Assembly: GCF_018143015.1 (NCBI RefSeq)
Contig: NC_054740.1
Span: 68,116,356-68,180,355 of the forward strand
Direction of reading: 5' to 3'
From: Lytechinus variegatus
Taxonomy: Eukaryota > Echinodermata > Echinoidea > Temnopleuroida > Toxopneustidae
DNA length: 64,000 nucleotides
The notes under the pieces are model-generated. The model worked only from the letters and a program-made list of their open reading frames with translations, made no database searches and was not told the DNA's origin. The position numbers were made by a program, and so were the translations under genes. Below, in pieces: positions 38,945-51,333 of this stretch (position 1 is its first letter; the number at the start of each line of letters is the position of its first letter).

Positions 38945-39511
38945 GTCTCTTGGCAGCATCGCAGACAGAATTACGCTTGGGAATCAGGAGGATGGTGTGC
39001 TTGGAGCCGCTTGACGCCGCCAGCCTGCTCGAAGAACCTTATTTATACCCCGACTTCCGACTGCAACTGGGAGCTACTTGCACGGAGTTGTTCCCCATCT
39101 TCGAAAACTAAAAGATTCAGATTCGATGCATGTTGACATGTTGCTCTTATAAAAACCAGCGTATTGGGCAATGGGGCTTCGTGGTAAATAAAGAGTTGTA
39201 TATAGATGATATTCTGGACCAGTACAGTCTAATTGATTCCATTCATATAGTAACATCGAAAAACATCAAAAAACATTCTAGCCTCTCAGTATTGCAACAG
39301 TCACCGGACGTAACATATTTTTTTTCTCGATTAACTTGAGATATATTATCTCACGTTGTATATCTCAGTGAATCCTCTGTTACTTGACAATTGATAAGTG
39401 TTAAATAACCATTAACACGTTTTAGCTCTTAAAAGAGTATCGAGCAGACATAAGGCTGGAAAACAAAGCATTTCGCAGTGGATGAATATCGTGTAAAATC
39501 TTGGTTTAGCC
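38945..39511 (+). other. Probable 5' untranslated part of the GPCR exon
   Basis: A very strong polypyrimidine tract followed by TTTGCAG ends at 38944, a good splice acceptor 567 bp upstream of the GPCR start. The stretch has no coding features of its own. An upstream non-coding exon is therefore possible, but none was identified. Confidence 0.35.
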
Positions 39512-40666
39512 ATGGATTCGATGGATGACTTCAGCAGCTTTTCCAGTGACAACAACACTAATATGACCAACAACTGGGATGTGTGGTGTAGCATGGTGGA
39601 TTACGACTATCTTGCCAGCGTCATCTTCATATGCATCGTCATGTTCATGGGGACAATCGCCAATATCGGACTCCTAGCAATTACGTGCCTCAACAAATCC
39701 CTGAGGACTCCTTCAAACATCTTCCTCATCAATGTTATTGTTGGGGACCTGATATATATCCTGATGCGCGGACCTGTATACGTCAACAAACTCCTAGGTC
39801 CACTTTGCTGGAACCACGGACTAGTCGCCTGCAAGATGCATACCTACTTCGAGACGGTGGCCCAGTACGTCTGCATTTTGTCACTGACAGCGTTGAGCAT
39901 CGAGCGTTACATGGCTGTCGTTCGGGGTCTAGAGTCTCGACAGATCAACAGCAGAACTGTCAAGGTTGTGGGTGTTCTGGTCACGTGGATCGTAGCTCTT
40001 GTCTTGGCCATTCCTATGGCTCTGATGTCCTATATCCTCGATATAATGCCAATATGCAGCACTGTCCGCATGGGTAAAATAGAAGGACAACTGTTTGACT
40101 TGTATAGCTTCTTTACCATGTACTTCGTACCGTTGCTCGTGATCAGTACCCTCTATGTCTCCATCGCTGTGACACTCTACAAGAGCAGTCACACCATGCT
40201 TAACAATACCAGGCAGGATGCAAATAATAGGAGGCAGACGTCCCAAAGACGTCGCCTTGCCATGATATTTGTTCTAATCACCGTATCGTTTGCCATATTT
40301 TGGATGCCATATTTCATCCATCGCCTATACAAACACGTGATGTTTAGCCTTGGCAGCGACAAGCCACACAGCATCATCTTTGAACAGATATCTGCCATCT
40401 CCGCGCTCTTGAACGCGTGCCTCGACCCGTACATCGTCTTCGCGATGAGCACGGTCTACCGTAAGAACCTTTCCAAATGCTGCCAAAAGCAGAGCAGTTA
40501 CTGCTGCGAAAAGAGTGAGAATTTGAACATGAACAACCACAACCGAGGCAATAACTACCATCGACCAAGTGTTACGTTGTTCACGTCGTTGAGGTCACCT
40601 CAAAGTACTTTCGTGGCACTGAAAAGAAATTCACCTTCAACCGTGAACTCGGATACGGCTCTGTAG
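39512..40666 (+). CDS. Class A (rhodopsin-like) peptide-type G-protein-coupled receptor
   Basis: A single uninterrupted frame of 384 residues, with an in-frame TAA at 39494-39496 just upstream of the chosen start. The N-terminus carries NNT and NMT glycosylation sequons. Seven hydrophobic segments fall at about 33-57, 69-92, 105-130, 150-173, 194-222, 247-268 and 288-312. Landmarks are N51, D79, C107 with C182 (expected disulfide), ERY 131-133, FWMP 263-266 and DPYIV 305-309 in place of NPxxY. The non-aromatic residue at the NPxxY tyrosine position, the wording around helix 3 and the basic third loop resemble bombesin/neuromedin-B and endothelin-type receptors, so a neuropeptide ligand is likely but unproven. 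Paired cysteines at 323-324 and 331-332 are candidate palmitoylation sites. The C-terminus DTAL fits a type I PDZ ligand. The protein should act at the plasma membrane. Confidence 0.92.
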   Translation: MDSMDDFSSFSSDNNTNMTNNWDVWCSMVDYDYLASVIFICIVMFMGTIANIGLLAITCLNKSLRTPSNIFLINVIVGDLIYILMRGPVYVNKLLGPLCWNHGLVACKMHTYFETVAQYVCILSLTALSIERYMAVVRGLESRQINSRTVKVVGVLVTWIVALVLAIPMALMSYILDIMPICSTVRMGKIEGQLFDLYSFFTMYFVPLLVISTLYVSIAVTLYKSSHTMLNNTRQDANNRRQTSQRRRLAMIFVLITVSFAIFWMPYFIHRLYKHVMFSLGSDKPHSIIFEQISAISALLNACLDPYIVFAMSTVYRKNLSKCCQKQSSYCCEKSENLNMNNHNRGNNYHRPSVTLFTSLRSPQSTFVALKRNSPSTVNSDTAL

Positions 40667-41845
40667 CGAAAGTACTCGAACGTCAACTTATTAGGGTGTT
40701 GACTTAAGATCTTAAAAGTGATGGAGATTATGTGCATCATGTTACATGCGATTTACATCCAGAGCTTATGATGGTTTTTTCAAATATTTCAGAGTGTATG
40801 AATTGATAGATAAGGACCAATACGAGTTATACCTGTTGAAAAACAGTTATGGATTTATAATTTTCGCAGCCTTAGCAACTGCAAAAGACGAAAATGACAC
40901 GGATAAGGACAAGAGTGGATTATCAAGACCTAGTGCAAGGAATGAGTCTAGTGAAATCTGCATGCAACTTTGACTATGTCAAATCTTGTTTAGACTAGAT
41001 AAATCTATTCGAATTATGATAAATTTGACATAGAAGAGGTATATAAAACATGTTTTGCATAATCTGGTTTAACAATTTGCTTCGACTTGGGCGGATATTC
41101 CACTAATGTAAGGTTGACTTATGCAAGTTGTTTTGATCATGTTTACATTGTCCATAGGTAATATCACATTTGCAAATTTCAATACAGGATCCATCGCTGG
41201 TCATATAACTATTGACATTGATGATTAAAGAAAAGAAAGTTTGTTAACGGACCTGGTTCTAATAGTGTCCCGGATCATTTTATGTTCTGAAATCAATTCT
41301 ATGGCTTGTTATGGTGACACCTTCATTACTGTCGCTCGAAACATGTTAAGACCGCATTTTGAAAACCCTATGACATTTGTATCAATATCACGTGGTAGAA
41401 ACCACACGTGGATGGACATCAAAATATCTTAATGCTACAGTGTAAAAGATAATATTGTGTCAATAATGCGTCACGAAGGAAACATAAACTTGAAAGATTT
41501 AAGCTATGGAGATAATAACTACATGTTTAACGTTGCAACCGGCCGATGTCATAATGTGACACTGCTAAGGTTGTTAATGTGTCAAATCAAGAGCACCTGA
41601 ACTTGTTACGATGGTTGAAAAATATAAAAAAACATTGCACAAGACTCATATTTGCCGCCGAAAGCTCGTTCTTCTTTGGCATAATTTTAGAAAACAGTCA
41701 ACGCACGAATGTCCTGTACGTTTTATTCAGGCAATGGGGTGGGGGTCTGAACCGGGACTAAAAACGTCTTTAAAAAACACCGAAAATGTATTGAAAATAC
41801 CCGTCAAATCAAAATGGTCAGCTGGGAGGCATGACAAAATTGCAA
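40667..41845. other. GPCR 3' flank, gene-free
   Basis: Presumed 3' untranslated region followed by intergenic DNA. I see no canonical AATAAA at a close distance on the plus strand. Confidence 0.4.
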
Positions 41846-42120
41846 ATAATAATAATAATAATAGTTGGATTTATAAAGCGCTATTTGCCAGAGGATTCAA
41901 AGCGCTGCTATTATTACCCCGGCTTTAGCTCGAGCTACCATCACCGGCGCTCAGTGCATGCAAGGAATTACTCCTGCCGGGTACCCATTCACCTCACCTG
42001 AGTCGAGTGCAGCACAGTGTGGATAAATTTCTTGCTGAAGGAGAATACGCCATGGCTACGATTCGAACCCACGACCCTCTGTTTCAAAGGCGAGAGTCAG
42101 AACCACTAGACCACGACGCA
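41846..42120 (-). mobile_element. tRNA-derived SINE, near full length
   Basis: On the minus strand the head begins TGCGTCGTGGTCTAGTGG (A-box) and continues to the B-box GGGTTCGAATC. A body with GAGGTGAATGGGTACCCGGC and GAGCTAAAGCCGGGG follows, then a (TTA)n-type tail at about 41846-41863. Body fragments of this family also occur at 10941-11070 and 54334-54455. Confidence 0.8.
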
Positions 42121-43311
42121 CCAAATGTGTCGTTTGTCCAGAGTCCAGGACGAAACTGCTGCTATGATTCATATTTTTGTTACTTAGTCTTCTTAGTTGC
42201 CATTCTTTGTCATGAAGGTCATTTAAGAACACATTTTCTATGTTCTTCAAAGCGTTCTGCGTCCCTTTGCGAAAACTTCCTATTATCTGAAATGAGGAAT
42301 TTGGGATTATCTGCCACGGATTTTACAAACAAACGAAGCAAAGACGATGTTTCGGAATTTCTCTGTACAAAGTTTGAGAATTTTGCGGCGAGCAATATTT
42401 CGGCAACTTTCATCTCATTATTTTCGATCGCTTTCAAAGCATGACGCTACAGCATTCGCTACGGAAGTACTTTCACAACATGGATCTTACTGCGAAATAT
42501 TTGTTTGCATATATTGCTGACTAAACATGCTGTCAAATTATAACCTGTTGGAAAGTAGATTAGCATTACTATTCTAATTATGGCTTTGTATTCGCCTGTA
42601 CTAATTGTGTGATTGATCTTAGTGTGTACTTAAAATGTATAGCTACGTATCTAAATAATTCAGGGTGTTTAAATATCTTTAACGATGTGTACAAATTACT
42701 ATTGTTACTAGATAATATGTGCAGTACTAGGCATCGGATGTGCATTTGCAAGTAATATAAAGAAAACCTTTTTGAATGTCGATTTGAGCAGTAATACATA
42801 TTTTATATCATAAAATTTGATTTATTTTGTTGAAACAGAAAAGAAATGTGTGTACTACACTAGTATTGTTATCGTGATATCAATTACATAAAATCTGATC
42901 GTAACTGTAAATAATTGTTTATTGTTAGACTCTCCCATGAAGTCTCTTACGATACGATTTGTTTTTTTCTTCCGTGTGTGTTTAGTTCCATTTATAGTCA
43001 GAACTCAGCAACTGCTCGTCCATGTTCTATTTTTAGGGGGTCGAGGAGTGTTTTTTTTTTCAAAATTCTGTGAAAACCAAAAAAAAAACATTTTGCGGCA
43101 CATTTTTTCGAGAATTAGAAAAAAGGTACCACTTCAATAATAAACTCCATAACCCCCTTGACGCCGCAAGGAATAGGGCCCCAACATTTTTTTCCAAATT
43201 TTTCTAATTTCTTTTTTACAATGGGGTAGGATGGGAGGATGGCCCCTCTTGATCTGCTACTTAGGCTTATGGTTCTTGCATAGTTCGCTTCTCTCAATGG
43301 AGCCCAGGTCA
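42121..43311. other. Gene-free AT-rich stretch
   Basis: Short frames here have no recognisable motifs. Confidence 0.45.
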
Positions 43312-43435
43312 GGGGAGTGTTTCATGATGAGTTTTATCAACAAGTTGCTCTCAGCCAATCAGATGCAAGGATTCCCAGTAGCTTATAACATTTGTCGGTG
43401 AAAATCACTGACTATTGCTTCATGAAACACTCCCC
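43312..43435. mobile_element. MITE, GGGGAGTGTTTCATGA family
   Basis: The 16-bp ends GGGGAGTGTTTCATGA and their reverse complement enclose a 124-bp element. This is the second copy of the family in the window. Confidence 0.85.
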
Positions 43436-45350
43436 AGTTCTACTTGTTTTATCATTCCTCGGAGGATCATTTGTACACCTGTTTTGGTATTCATAAAACT
43501 AAAGGCTATATATACTTATGAAGAATTGGGATGAAACACTGATATAATAATGCATGATATATCGGATATATGTGATTGTCTGTCATATCTTTCATATTTG
43601 ATTTGCAGGCTATTTGTGAAAATTAGATATAACCAAACCAAAAGTTGTGAGGACATCCAAGATGACACTTTTATTTTATTAATGTTGAACTCCCCTTTAA
43701 TCAACAGAGAATACCAAATATATTATTATTGCCGACCATAATTTCTCAATTTTCTTGCTTGAATTCATGGGCCCTAAATGTTATGATAACAATGACAACA
43801 GCAACAACAACATTAATATCAATAATGATAATAATAATATTAATAATAATACTAATAATCATATTCAACGTTATATCGCATGAATTACTGCCTCCCTATT
43901 TCCCCTGCACTGTCATAGCTTCCAATAAACATCTTATTATATTTTTTTTGGCTTTGACATTTATTGGTAAGATGTTGCAAAATTGTTATTTCCTCTTAGT
44001 TGTGAATTCTAATTTTTCACTCGGTAATTGTCGAATTTGGGATTCTCCATTTCACTGAAATAAACATAGACTATGTTTTTCAGACCTGTTTGTCAAAAGT
44101 TAAAAGGTGAAAATTAAATTGAAAATTTAAAGTGTCTGTAAAGCTGATTGAAATCGCTAAAGATTTCAAACTAAGATCCTTATTGATTGATAGTTGCTGA
44201 ATTGGACCATATGCGCATAATCATAATGATTTTGATTGATCATGCCATTTTCGGAATTAGTTTTTATCTTCTGTTTTTCGGGGGCACATAGCAGTTGTGA
44301 ATAAAAAAATATATATAATCAATTTGACAAGGTCTTTTTTTAAAGATGACGTTGTCATCTAACCTTCTATTCGTCACTTCGATGCATACAGGGGCGAAGC
44401 CAGGAATATCTTTTATGGGGATAGAGGGGGCAAAGCGACGTGTTATTTTTCTCAATTGAATTATATGGTTATCTTTATAATACGGGAGTTGCGCGGCCCA
44501 GACCTCTTTTTGTACACTCCTCCTTTCTTCCCACCTCTCCCTTTTTGTTTCCCCCTTTTTTCTAATTTCTCACTACTTTGAAAAAAAAAATCATCCGGGG
44601 ACGGTCGTCCACTGCCCATTACCCCCACCCGTCATCCCCGTCTGACACCGACCCTGATTTGATGTCTTCATGCTTATCTTCACCATCATTAAAATACAGT
44701 GACATTTTCTTTTGACGTCGGAGCTGCTCGATTCTCTCAATAACTAAGTTTCTAAAAATAAGTCAACCGTGTGTTTCTCGAAAGATTGTAACCGGTATTT
44801 AATTTCCAAATTTATTCATACGATGTTATCTTATCTCTCGTGACTTTTACATGTAACATATCGACAGATCATTATGTTTATTTATCGTTGGATGAAATTA
44901 GTGTGGTTTGTAAATAAAACCGTGGTTTTATAACAAAATTAATTCAACTACGATTTTTTTTCTCAAGATGTTGAAAATTTATGTAACCAAAAGTGATTGA
45001 TATTATGTGTATATAAAGATAACAATCAAAATGAGTGAGGAAGAAAATAGAGGGGGCGTGGATGGAGAGAGAGACAGACAGACAAAAAGACAGACAGAGA
45101 GACAGACAGGCAGACCGAGATTACAGAGAGAGAGAGACATACACATACGAACCCTCAAACAAACACGGGGGGGGGGGGTGAAGTCAGCTGGGGACTGGGG
45201 CAATAGTCTGTTCTATTAAAAAAATGCCCCGGAAACTGGGTTACTCCGGGTTGTTCTTACCCAGACGGGGTGTCGTCCATGCTGATTTATTTCCGAATAA
45301 TTTAGTTCTTTGGATGACTTAATATCGATCATAAGAGTTCATAGTACTTT
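43436..45350. other. Gene-free stretch with simple repeats
   Basis: An (AAT)n-like patch lies near 43800-43865, a (GACA)n microsatellite at 45055-45140 and a G run near 45168. CAGGGGCGAAGCC at 44389 looks like a hAT-type end without a visible partner. Confidence 0.45.
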
Positions 45351-45351
45351 A

Positions 45352-45490
45352 GGCCTGTAGCCAGGGCTTTCAATAAGGGGATTCGTTCCCTTCTCTTCCC
45401 CTTTTTCTTCTAAACTTTAACTTTTTCTTGTTTTTGGAAATTTTAGGGGACTCGATCGAACCCCGACCCCCCCCCTCCGGCTACGGGCTC
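45352..45490. mobile_element. Possible MITE with imperfect GGCCTGTAGCC ends
   Basis: The left end GGCCTGTAGCCAGGG and the reverse complement of the right end, GAGCCCGTAGCCGGAGG, resemble each other. The match is imperfect and no target duplication is clear. Confidence 0.35.
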
Positions 45491-48400
45491 ATAATTGTAC
45501 ATAATTATGTCGATAATACCGTGGCTGACTGGTCTGCCTGACTAGTTTCCCGGGGCAAGACAACTCCATGGGCTAAGTCGCACCTTCACGGGGGGGGGGG
45601 GGGGGCTTCCACAAAAGTTTCCTGTACAATTTGTGCGTGTGTGTCTGCGTAAGTTTGTGGAAAAGCTTAAATGGGGTGAGAAGAAGTGTTATTTCTATTA
45701 AATCATTTTTCTAGCTTTGTGGGGGCGGTTACAGAAATGGTTACTTCATTTAAGTAAATTAAAAAATAATCAACAAAATAATGCAAGGCTTTCCTCTTTT
45801 TCTCCTCTTTGCCACCGACTTTTCCTGGATAGGTTAAAATACTTTGAATCGGCGACGCTACATGATCTTAGAGACCGATTTGACATTCTGATATTTTAAT
45901 GGTATAAAAGGTAAGCATATTACATTAAAGTAATGCTCTTTAACCCAAAGCATTACATAATGTTTGAATGATTTCACAAGAAGTGTATTATTATTATTAA
46001 ATTAATCTTAGCCCATTTTGATCTCTTGTCAGACAAATCACATGTAAATGTAAAATGATATATTACAGGATAAATAACTTGGTGTTATTGGGTGAAATGG
46101 GTGTGGGGTGGGAGAAAGAGATTAACTAAAGTGAACTAGAGAGAGGGAGGGAGAGAAATGGCAAAGAGGGGGGGGGGGGGGGAGGGGGGTCTGCCCTATA
46201 TATAACACTACCGAGTTCAGAGTTTTTTTTCTCAAATTTGCTCGTTTTAGACAAAAGTTGGCGCTATTGATATTTACACCATGCATTGATTAATCCTTTT
46301 CTGACTTGATTTCGGAAAAAAAATATGAATGGTATTTTTAACATCAGTCTACAAAATTATTGTTATAGAAATGCTGGCAAAGTGTGTTTCAGAAGGGGGG
46401 GGGGAACAGTGCAAGAGTAGGATTCGGAAAAATGGTGAACGATGATGTCCAGATATTGGAGGGGGTGGAAGGGCAAAAGCCCCCTATATTTTTTCTGATT
46501 ACCATTCAGGAGTCGCGATTACTTTTAAAGGGGGGGGGGGGCTAAAGAAAAAAAGTGGACTGACCAGGTAAAAAACACAATCATTCATGTTTATGTTTTT
46601 GTACATATTTCTTTTTAGAGTGGGGGGGGGCTTCAACCCCCAGCTAGGTTTCGCCGCCCCTGTCTTTTTTTATTTACAATTTCGATCAATCTAGTAATTT
46701 TATGAGAATTTATGGAATTTATTTATACAATCCCACAATTCGTATAATGATCAGACTTTTTTCAATATCAATATTTCCTTTGTACAATTATGAGTCTGTG
46801 TTTGCAGACTATTTCTTCTTACTACGGTCGACTATTCCCATTCATTAAAAAACCTGGGCACTAGTCTATAACATCAAACATGTTTTTCCAAACAATGTTT
46901 ACATGCCATCGGCATCAGGTATATTACTAACTACGTCAGTTTTCTAGTTGTTGCACGAGTTTCTCCTGAATCGTTCGCAATGATATAAATAAATCTAAAC
47001 ACACTGAAAAGATAGTTTACTCGTGGACGAACATTGGAGAGGGAACATAACGATAATTCAAATAGACTACGAATATAATTAGCATCGATTGATCGAACGA
47101 CCACGTTCGCCTGTGCGTGTTTTTGTATACCTGCTAAATGTACACGATCTGTTCGTCTGTAACATGGTCATACCCGCAACTCGGTATTTAGGAACGTTTA
47201 TTCAAAGGAGAAATTGACCTACAAATGCTACAATTTCCTGTCGAGCCAAGTAAACGTGCCAATTTCAAGTGCAAGTAGAAAACAGGAATGAACCAGCACC
47301 ATTTGTTTATTACGTGATTATTCCTGTATTCAGCTTCGGTCGTACGATTATTCAATATGATCGACTGATGCTATTAACTGCTCTGCCCGAATGATGCGCG
47401 TGTAGATGCGAATGGTGAAAGTCTGTTGATCGCTCTGCTCAACCCTGTTGAGGAGGACACGAGAGGCCTGGCCTTGGAACAGACTTTATAAAGGTAAGTG
47501 TAGATTTACGTAACATTTTAGTATGATATTGTTCTAAATATAAGCCTGAATATGATAACTACACAGTATGGATGCTTTGACAATTCTTTGATCTGATATT
47601 GTTATTTTAAACTCTGCTTTTATTTTAGCTGAGATGATGACGTGCCTAGCAATTAAGGAATATCTAATTTGAGTTGAAGTTGATCTCAGGACACAAACAA
47701 TCCTTAGAAATAGAGACAAGATGAAATAAACTCCTACGCGTTACATCTCAACGATCAATGGCTACAAAAAATAAAATGAATTAGATTTATGTATGCATGA
47801 GCCGCGCCTATTCATGAAAATCACAGTGATGAATATAGGTTTGGCTCCCACGTTGTGGCTTACAATGAACCGACAAAGCCTCAACTCAATAGCAGAAAAT
47901 ATGTACGAAATGATTTTGGTTTTTGGTCATGTTATGTAATTTAGTTTCGCACTGTAAAATAATCGTCACCGTCATCATCATCATCATCCTCCTCCTCCTC
48001 CTCCACGCACCTTCTCCTCCTCATCACCATCATCATCATTGTCACATCACCACCCCCACCACCACCACACCACCACCTCCATAACGTATATCACATGCAC
48101 ATGGAGTCTTCCGACAAACAGCGGCGACAACAATAACCGTAGTCAAATGAGAGGAAATCATCCTTCCCCAACTGATAAACTACAGGATTAATTGACGCAT
48201 GATATAGCCATCATTTTTCTTGTGATCTAATGGATTTTGCTGTAAGCAAAAACAACCATAGCTCCAAACAAAAACGTGTGTTCCATGGACTTGACACATG
48301 TATAATGTAATGGTACGGGATGAATCCAACATCTGTTGCAATTAGCATTCAAGGTTATGTGGTCTACAGTAGGCCTACACGCGTACATATATAAGTTGTG

Positions 48401-49523
48401 TCTTATTCGTAGCTGGTTTTAGAAAACGAGGAAACGATTCATTGCATCAAGTATTTGGCTTTGATTATACCTAACAATTCAGCAGCTTAGTGAACCAAAT
48501 AACGGCCAGACGTACGTGACGTATTGGGTAAAATTTCTCCAGATGCGAGCGAGCAAAAATGTGAACATTCTGAATACAAATATGTGATAGATTTTGATAC
48601 AATTATTTGGAAAGAGATGTCATATATTTCAACTTTTTCATTTCCTTTTCTTTCTTTTTCTCCTATTTTTCTTGGTCGTGATATTAATTTTAAATTTTCT
48701 AATTTTCATTTATTCATTCATTATTTTATTATCATTATTTTATTTTTTATCAATAAATAAATAAATAATTTTTGGTGGGGGGGGGGGCATGCCCACAAGC
48801 GCATCTGTACGCCAATCCAAAAATTCATAGTTTAAGAATAGGTGTGTGGTGTGTGTTATTTTTATATCAGAGGTAGTCGGTTTCATGGATTTGGCTACCC
48901 ATAGTACAAGGTGTATTACACTAATAAAAAAATGTTGGTAATTGTTCATTTATCGCTGGCCAAGAACGAACTGTGGTCAAATTCAAAATTATCCAACATA
49001 TTGGCCCGACTAGATGATGCTTCTACATTTCGACCGATAATTTGCTTATCAGATTGTCAACTATTATTTTCATCGTCGAGAAGTTACACGCTATTATGTT
49101 GGTTAATCACTCTTTATTCTGGATTTCACCTAAGCCCGACTTCTAATGAATTTTCGCCAACTGATCTTCCCTAGTTGAAGTGAGTGGAGTATCCCGTGGA
49201 GAACACTTCTTTAAAGGGATAGTTTAGTTTGACATCACGAACATTGAAGATTGAACATTTGCAATCCAATATTGGCTCTGATGGATATGAAAGAGATTTG
49301 AAACATTTCCTGACACAGAATAATAAGTTTAGGTTCTGTCGATGAATTGTTGCCAATCTCTCTCGCTCTCGTGGTGGATAGGTCAAGGCCGTATGCTTTG
49401 TGTGTATTCGTTTGCTACCAATTGATTTACTGACCGAAGTAAATTACTAGTAATGAACTAGAAAAAAAAGTACAATAGCTGCCATTGCGAAATTGTATCA
49501 TATTCACGTCAACATGGTCAATG
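45491..49523. other. Gene-free stretch rich in G runs
   Basis: G runs of about nine or more occur near 45592, 46169, 46396, 46529, 46621 and 48776. A (CAT)n/(CTC)n/(CAC)n microsatellite spans 47960-48085. No exon recognised. Confidence 0.5.
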
Positions 49524-50176
49524 GCCCGAATTCTCAAAGGGTGTGTTACGATATAGATCGCCAATGGGCCAAAGTTAAAGGAGAATGAAACCATTGGAAC
49601 AAGATAGCTTGTGTGAAAACAGAAAAATCAAAGAAACAGATCAACGAAAGTTTGAGAAAAATCGGACAAATAATGAGAAAGTTATGAGCATTTGAATATT
49701 GCGATCACTAATGCTATAGAGATAGCAATTGGCAATGCGACAAAGATGTGTGATGTCACTTGTGAACACTCTCTCACATTCTTTAGTATATATTTCACTT
49801 GAATTGCCTCTTTTATCACATCTATCCATAAATCATACTGTTCTTTCTACATGAGGGCATGTAATACATATTTTTTTAAAATACATCATGGATAAAGAGT
49901 TTGTATCATCATAAGAAAAAGCAAAAAGAGACATTTTGAGGGTATTTTATAGTCCACTAAAGGGAAAGTTGCTCATCAGTGACATCGCACATCCTTGTCG
50001 CATTGCCAATGTGAGGATATCCATATCCATATCCATATAGCATTATTTGTCCGATTTTTCTCAAACTTTCTTTATTCTTATTCTTTGATTTTTCTGTTTC
50101 TACACAAGCCTATTTGTTCCAAAGGTTTCACTCCCTTTAACCCGGGCTAAGTTAGCCACCCTTTGAGAAATCGGGC
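49524..50176. mobile_element. Outer MITE interrupted by another MITE
   Basis: The ends GCCCGAATTCTCAAAGGGTG and, reverse-complemented, GCCCGATTTCTCAAAGGGTG are inverted repeats with one mismatch. Removing the inner element leaves about 90 bp, the size of a small MITE. Confidence 0.8.
49575..50140. mobile_element. Inner MITE with TTAA ends
   Basis: It starts TTAAAGGAGAATGAAACC, and the reverse complement of its end is TTAAAGGGAGTGAAACC. The inverted similarity continues for about 100 bp (GAAACAGAAAAATCAAAGAA-like, then AAGTTTGAGAAAAATCGGAC). TTAA at both edges suggests a TTAA-targeting superfamily such as piggyBac or Kolobok. It is nested inside the 49524-50176 element and is therefore younger. 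Confidence 0.85.
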
Positions 50177-50200
50177 TCATTAGGGCACGACAAAGACAAT

Positions 50201-50316
50201 AAATACCATATTGTAGGTATATGGTTTCTGATGAATACCATAAATACCATATTGTAGGTATATGGTTTCTGATGAATACCATAAATACCATATTGTAGGT
50301 ATATGGTTTCTGATGA
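50201..50316. repeat. 41-bp tandem repeat, 2.8 copies
   Basis: Units start at 50201, 50242 and 50283 (AAATACCATATTGTAGGTAT) and are essentially identical, which points to a recent expansion. It begins 25 bp past the end of the outer MITE. Confidence 0.95.
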
Positions 50317-51306
50317 TATTGACTTACATTTATGATGCACCGGGGTATGTATGTAACATAATGAAATCAAGCATGGAGGTAAATGAATCAAAACATCTAT
50401 GTGAGCACATAATCACCTGTTTTAGTATCTCCTACTATGTATCATGTCAAAATTCGGTTAAGAATGACTTTCAGTATTTTGTAAGAACTTATTTTGACAG
50501 TTGGGGATTAAGGGCCTTTGTTTGAAAAAAATAATAACAATAAATGATAATCTGAATAATAATAAATACTGATAATGATAACAGTAGTAATAATGATAAT
50601 ATATAATAATAAAAATAATAATCATTATTATAATATAAAAGTGGATATTGAACATAATCAGCTTGACTTGGTCAATTCATTCTTTATGAATTATACGTAT
50701 ATGATAAGATTGACATGTTCTCTTTAACAATATGCCTAATATAGTTTTAAGTATCATGTAGGCTAAAGTGGTGTGTATGATATGAATTTGTGCTGGTATA
50801 ATAAACTTATTCACATTAGAATATCGATTTCATAATGATCTACATGTATATGTATCTAGGTATGTATCAGAAATATTATTCGGGTGGGGGAGGGAGGGGG
50901 GTAAGACGCATTAAAAAATCAGAAAAAAAATCGGAAAGGAGCAATGCGGCCAAGATCGTCATTGGGGTGCTTTCGTGCACACTGTGGAGGATTTTTTTTT
51001 CAACTAAAATGTAAGTTTTCAAACGATTTGGATGGCAACTGCCCATGCGCCCGCTGCATACGACCATGTACTGTATATATACATGCATACCTATTATATA
51101 TAGCTCGTAGTTTATTCATAAAAATGATTCCACTTATAATGATGTTGTTAAAGTGCTGGCTTTATGTCTCTACGCGGGGACGTGACTCGCTATGGACAAA
51201 CCCTCGACATCATTCCTCATTTGGCTTCATGTCAAGTTCCTTTGCCTTCATATTTTCACGCATTTCAAGATCGACACTGATCTTGGCTTCCCGCTTTTGA
51301 ATATCA
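50317..51306. other. Gene-free stretch upstream of the SLCO4 promoter
   Basis: AT-rich, with (AAT)n/(GATAAT)n near 50525-50640 and G-rich sequence near 50882-50900. No exon recognised. Confidence 0.5.
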
Positions 51307-51333
51307 TGACGTCATACCAAAATCGTGACGTCA
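51307..51333 (+). promoter_or_regulatory. Paired CRE sites upstream of the SLCO4 gene
   Basis: Two perfect TGACGTCA palindromes (51307-51314 and 51326-51333) are each followed by TACCAA and spaced 19 bp start to start. They lie about 440-470 bp upstream of the SLCO4 start codon. CREs bind CREB/ATF factors. Use by this gene is inferred from position only. Confidence 0.45.

Noticed and set aside
39607-40568. Several minus-strand frames opposite the GPCR
   Set aside because: Antisense shadows of the receptor coding sequence, without family motifs.
44389-46662. One hAT element from CAGGGGCGAAGCC at 44389 to GCCGCCCCTG at 46662
   Set aside because: The ends are only loosely similar and the flanking 8-bp sequences differ.
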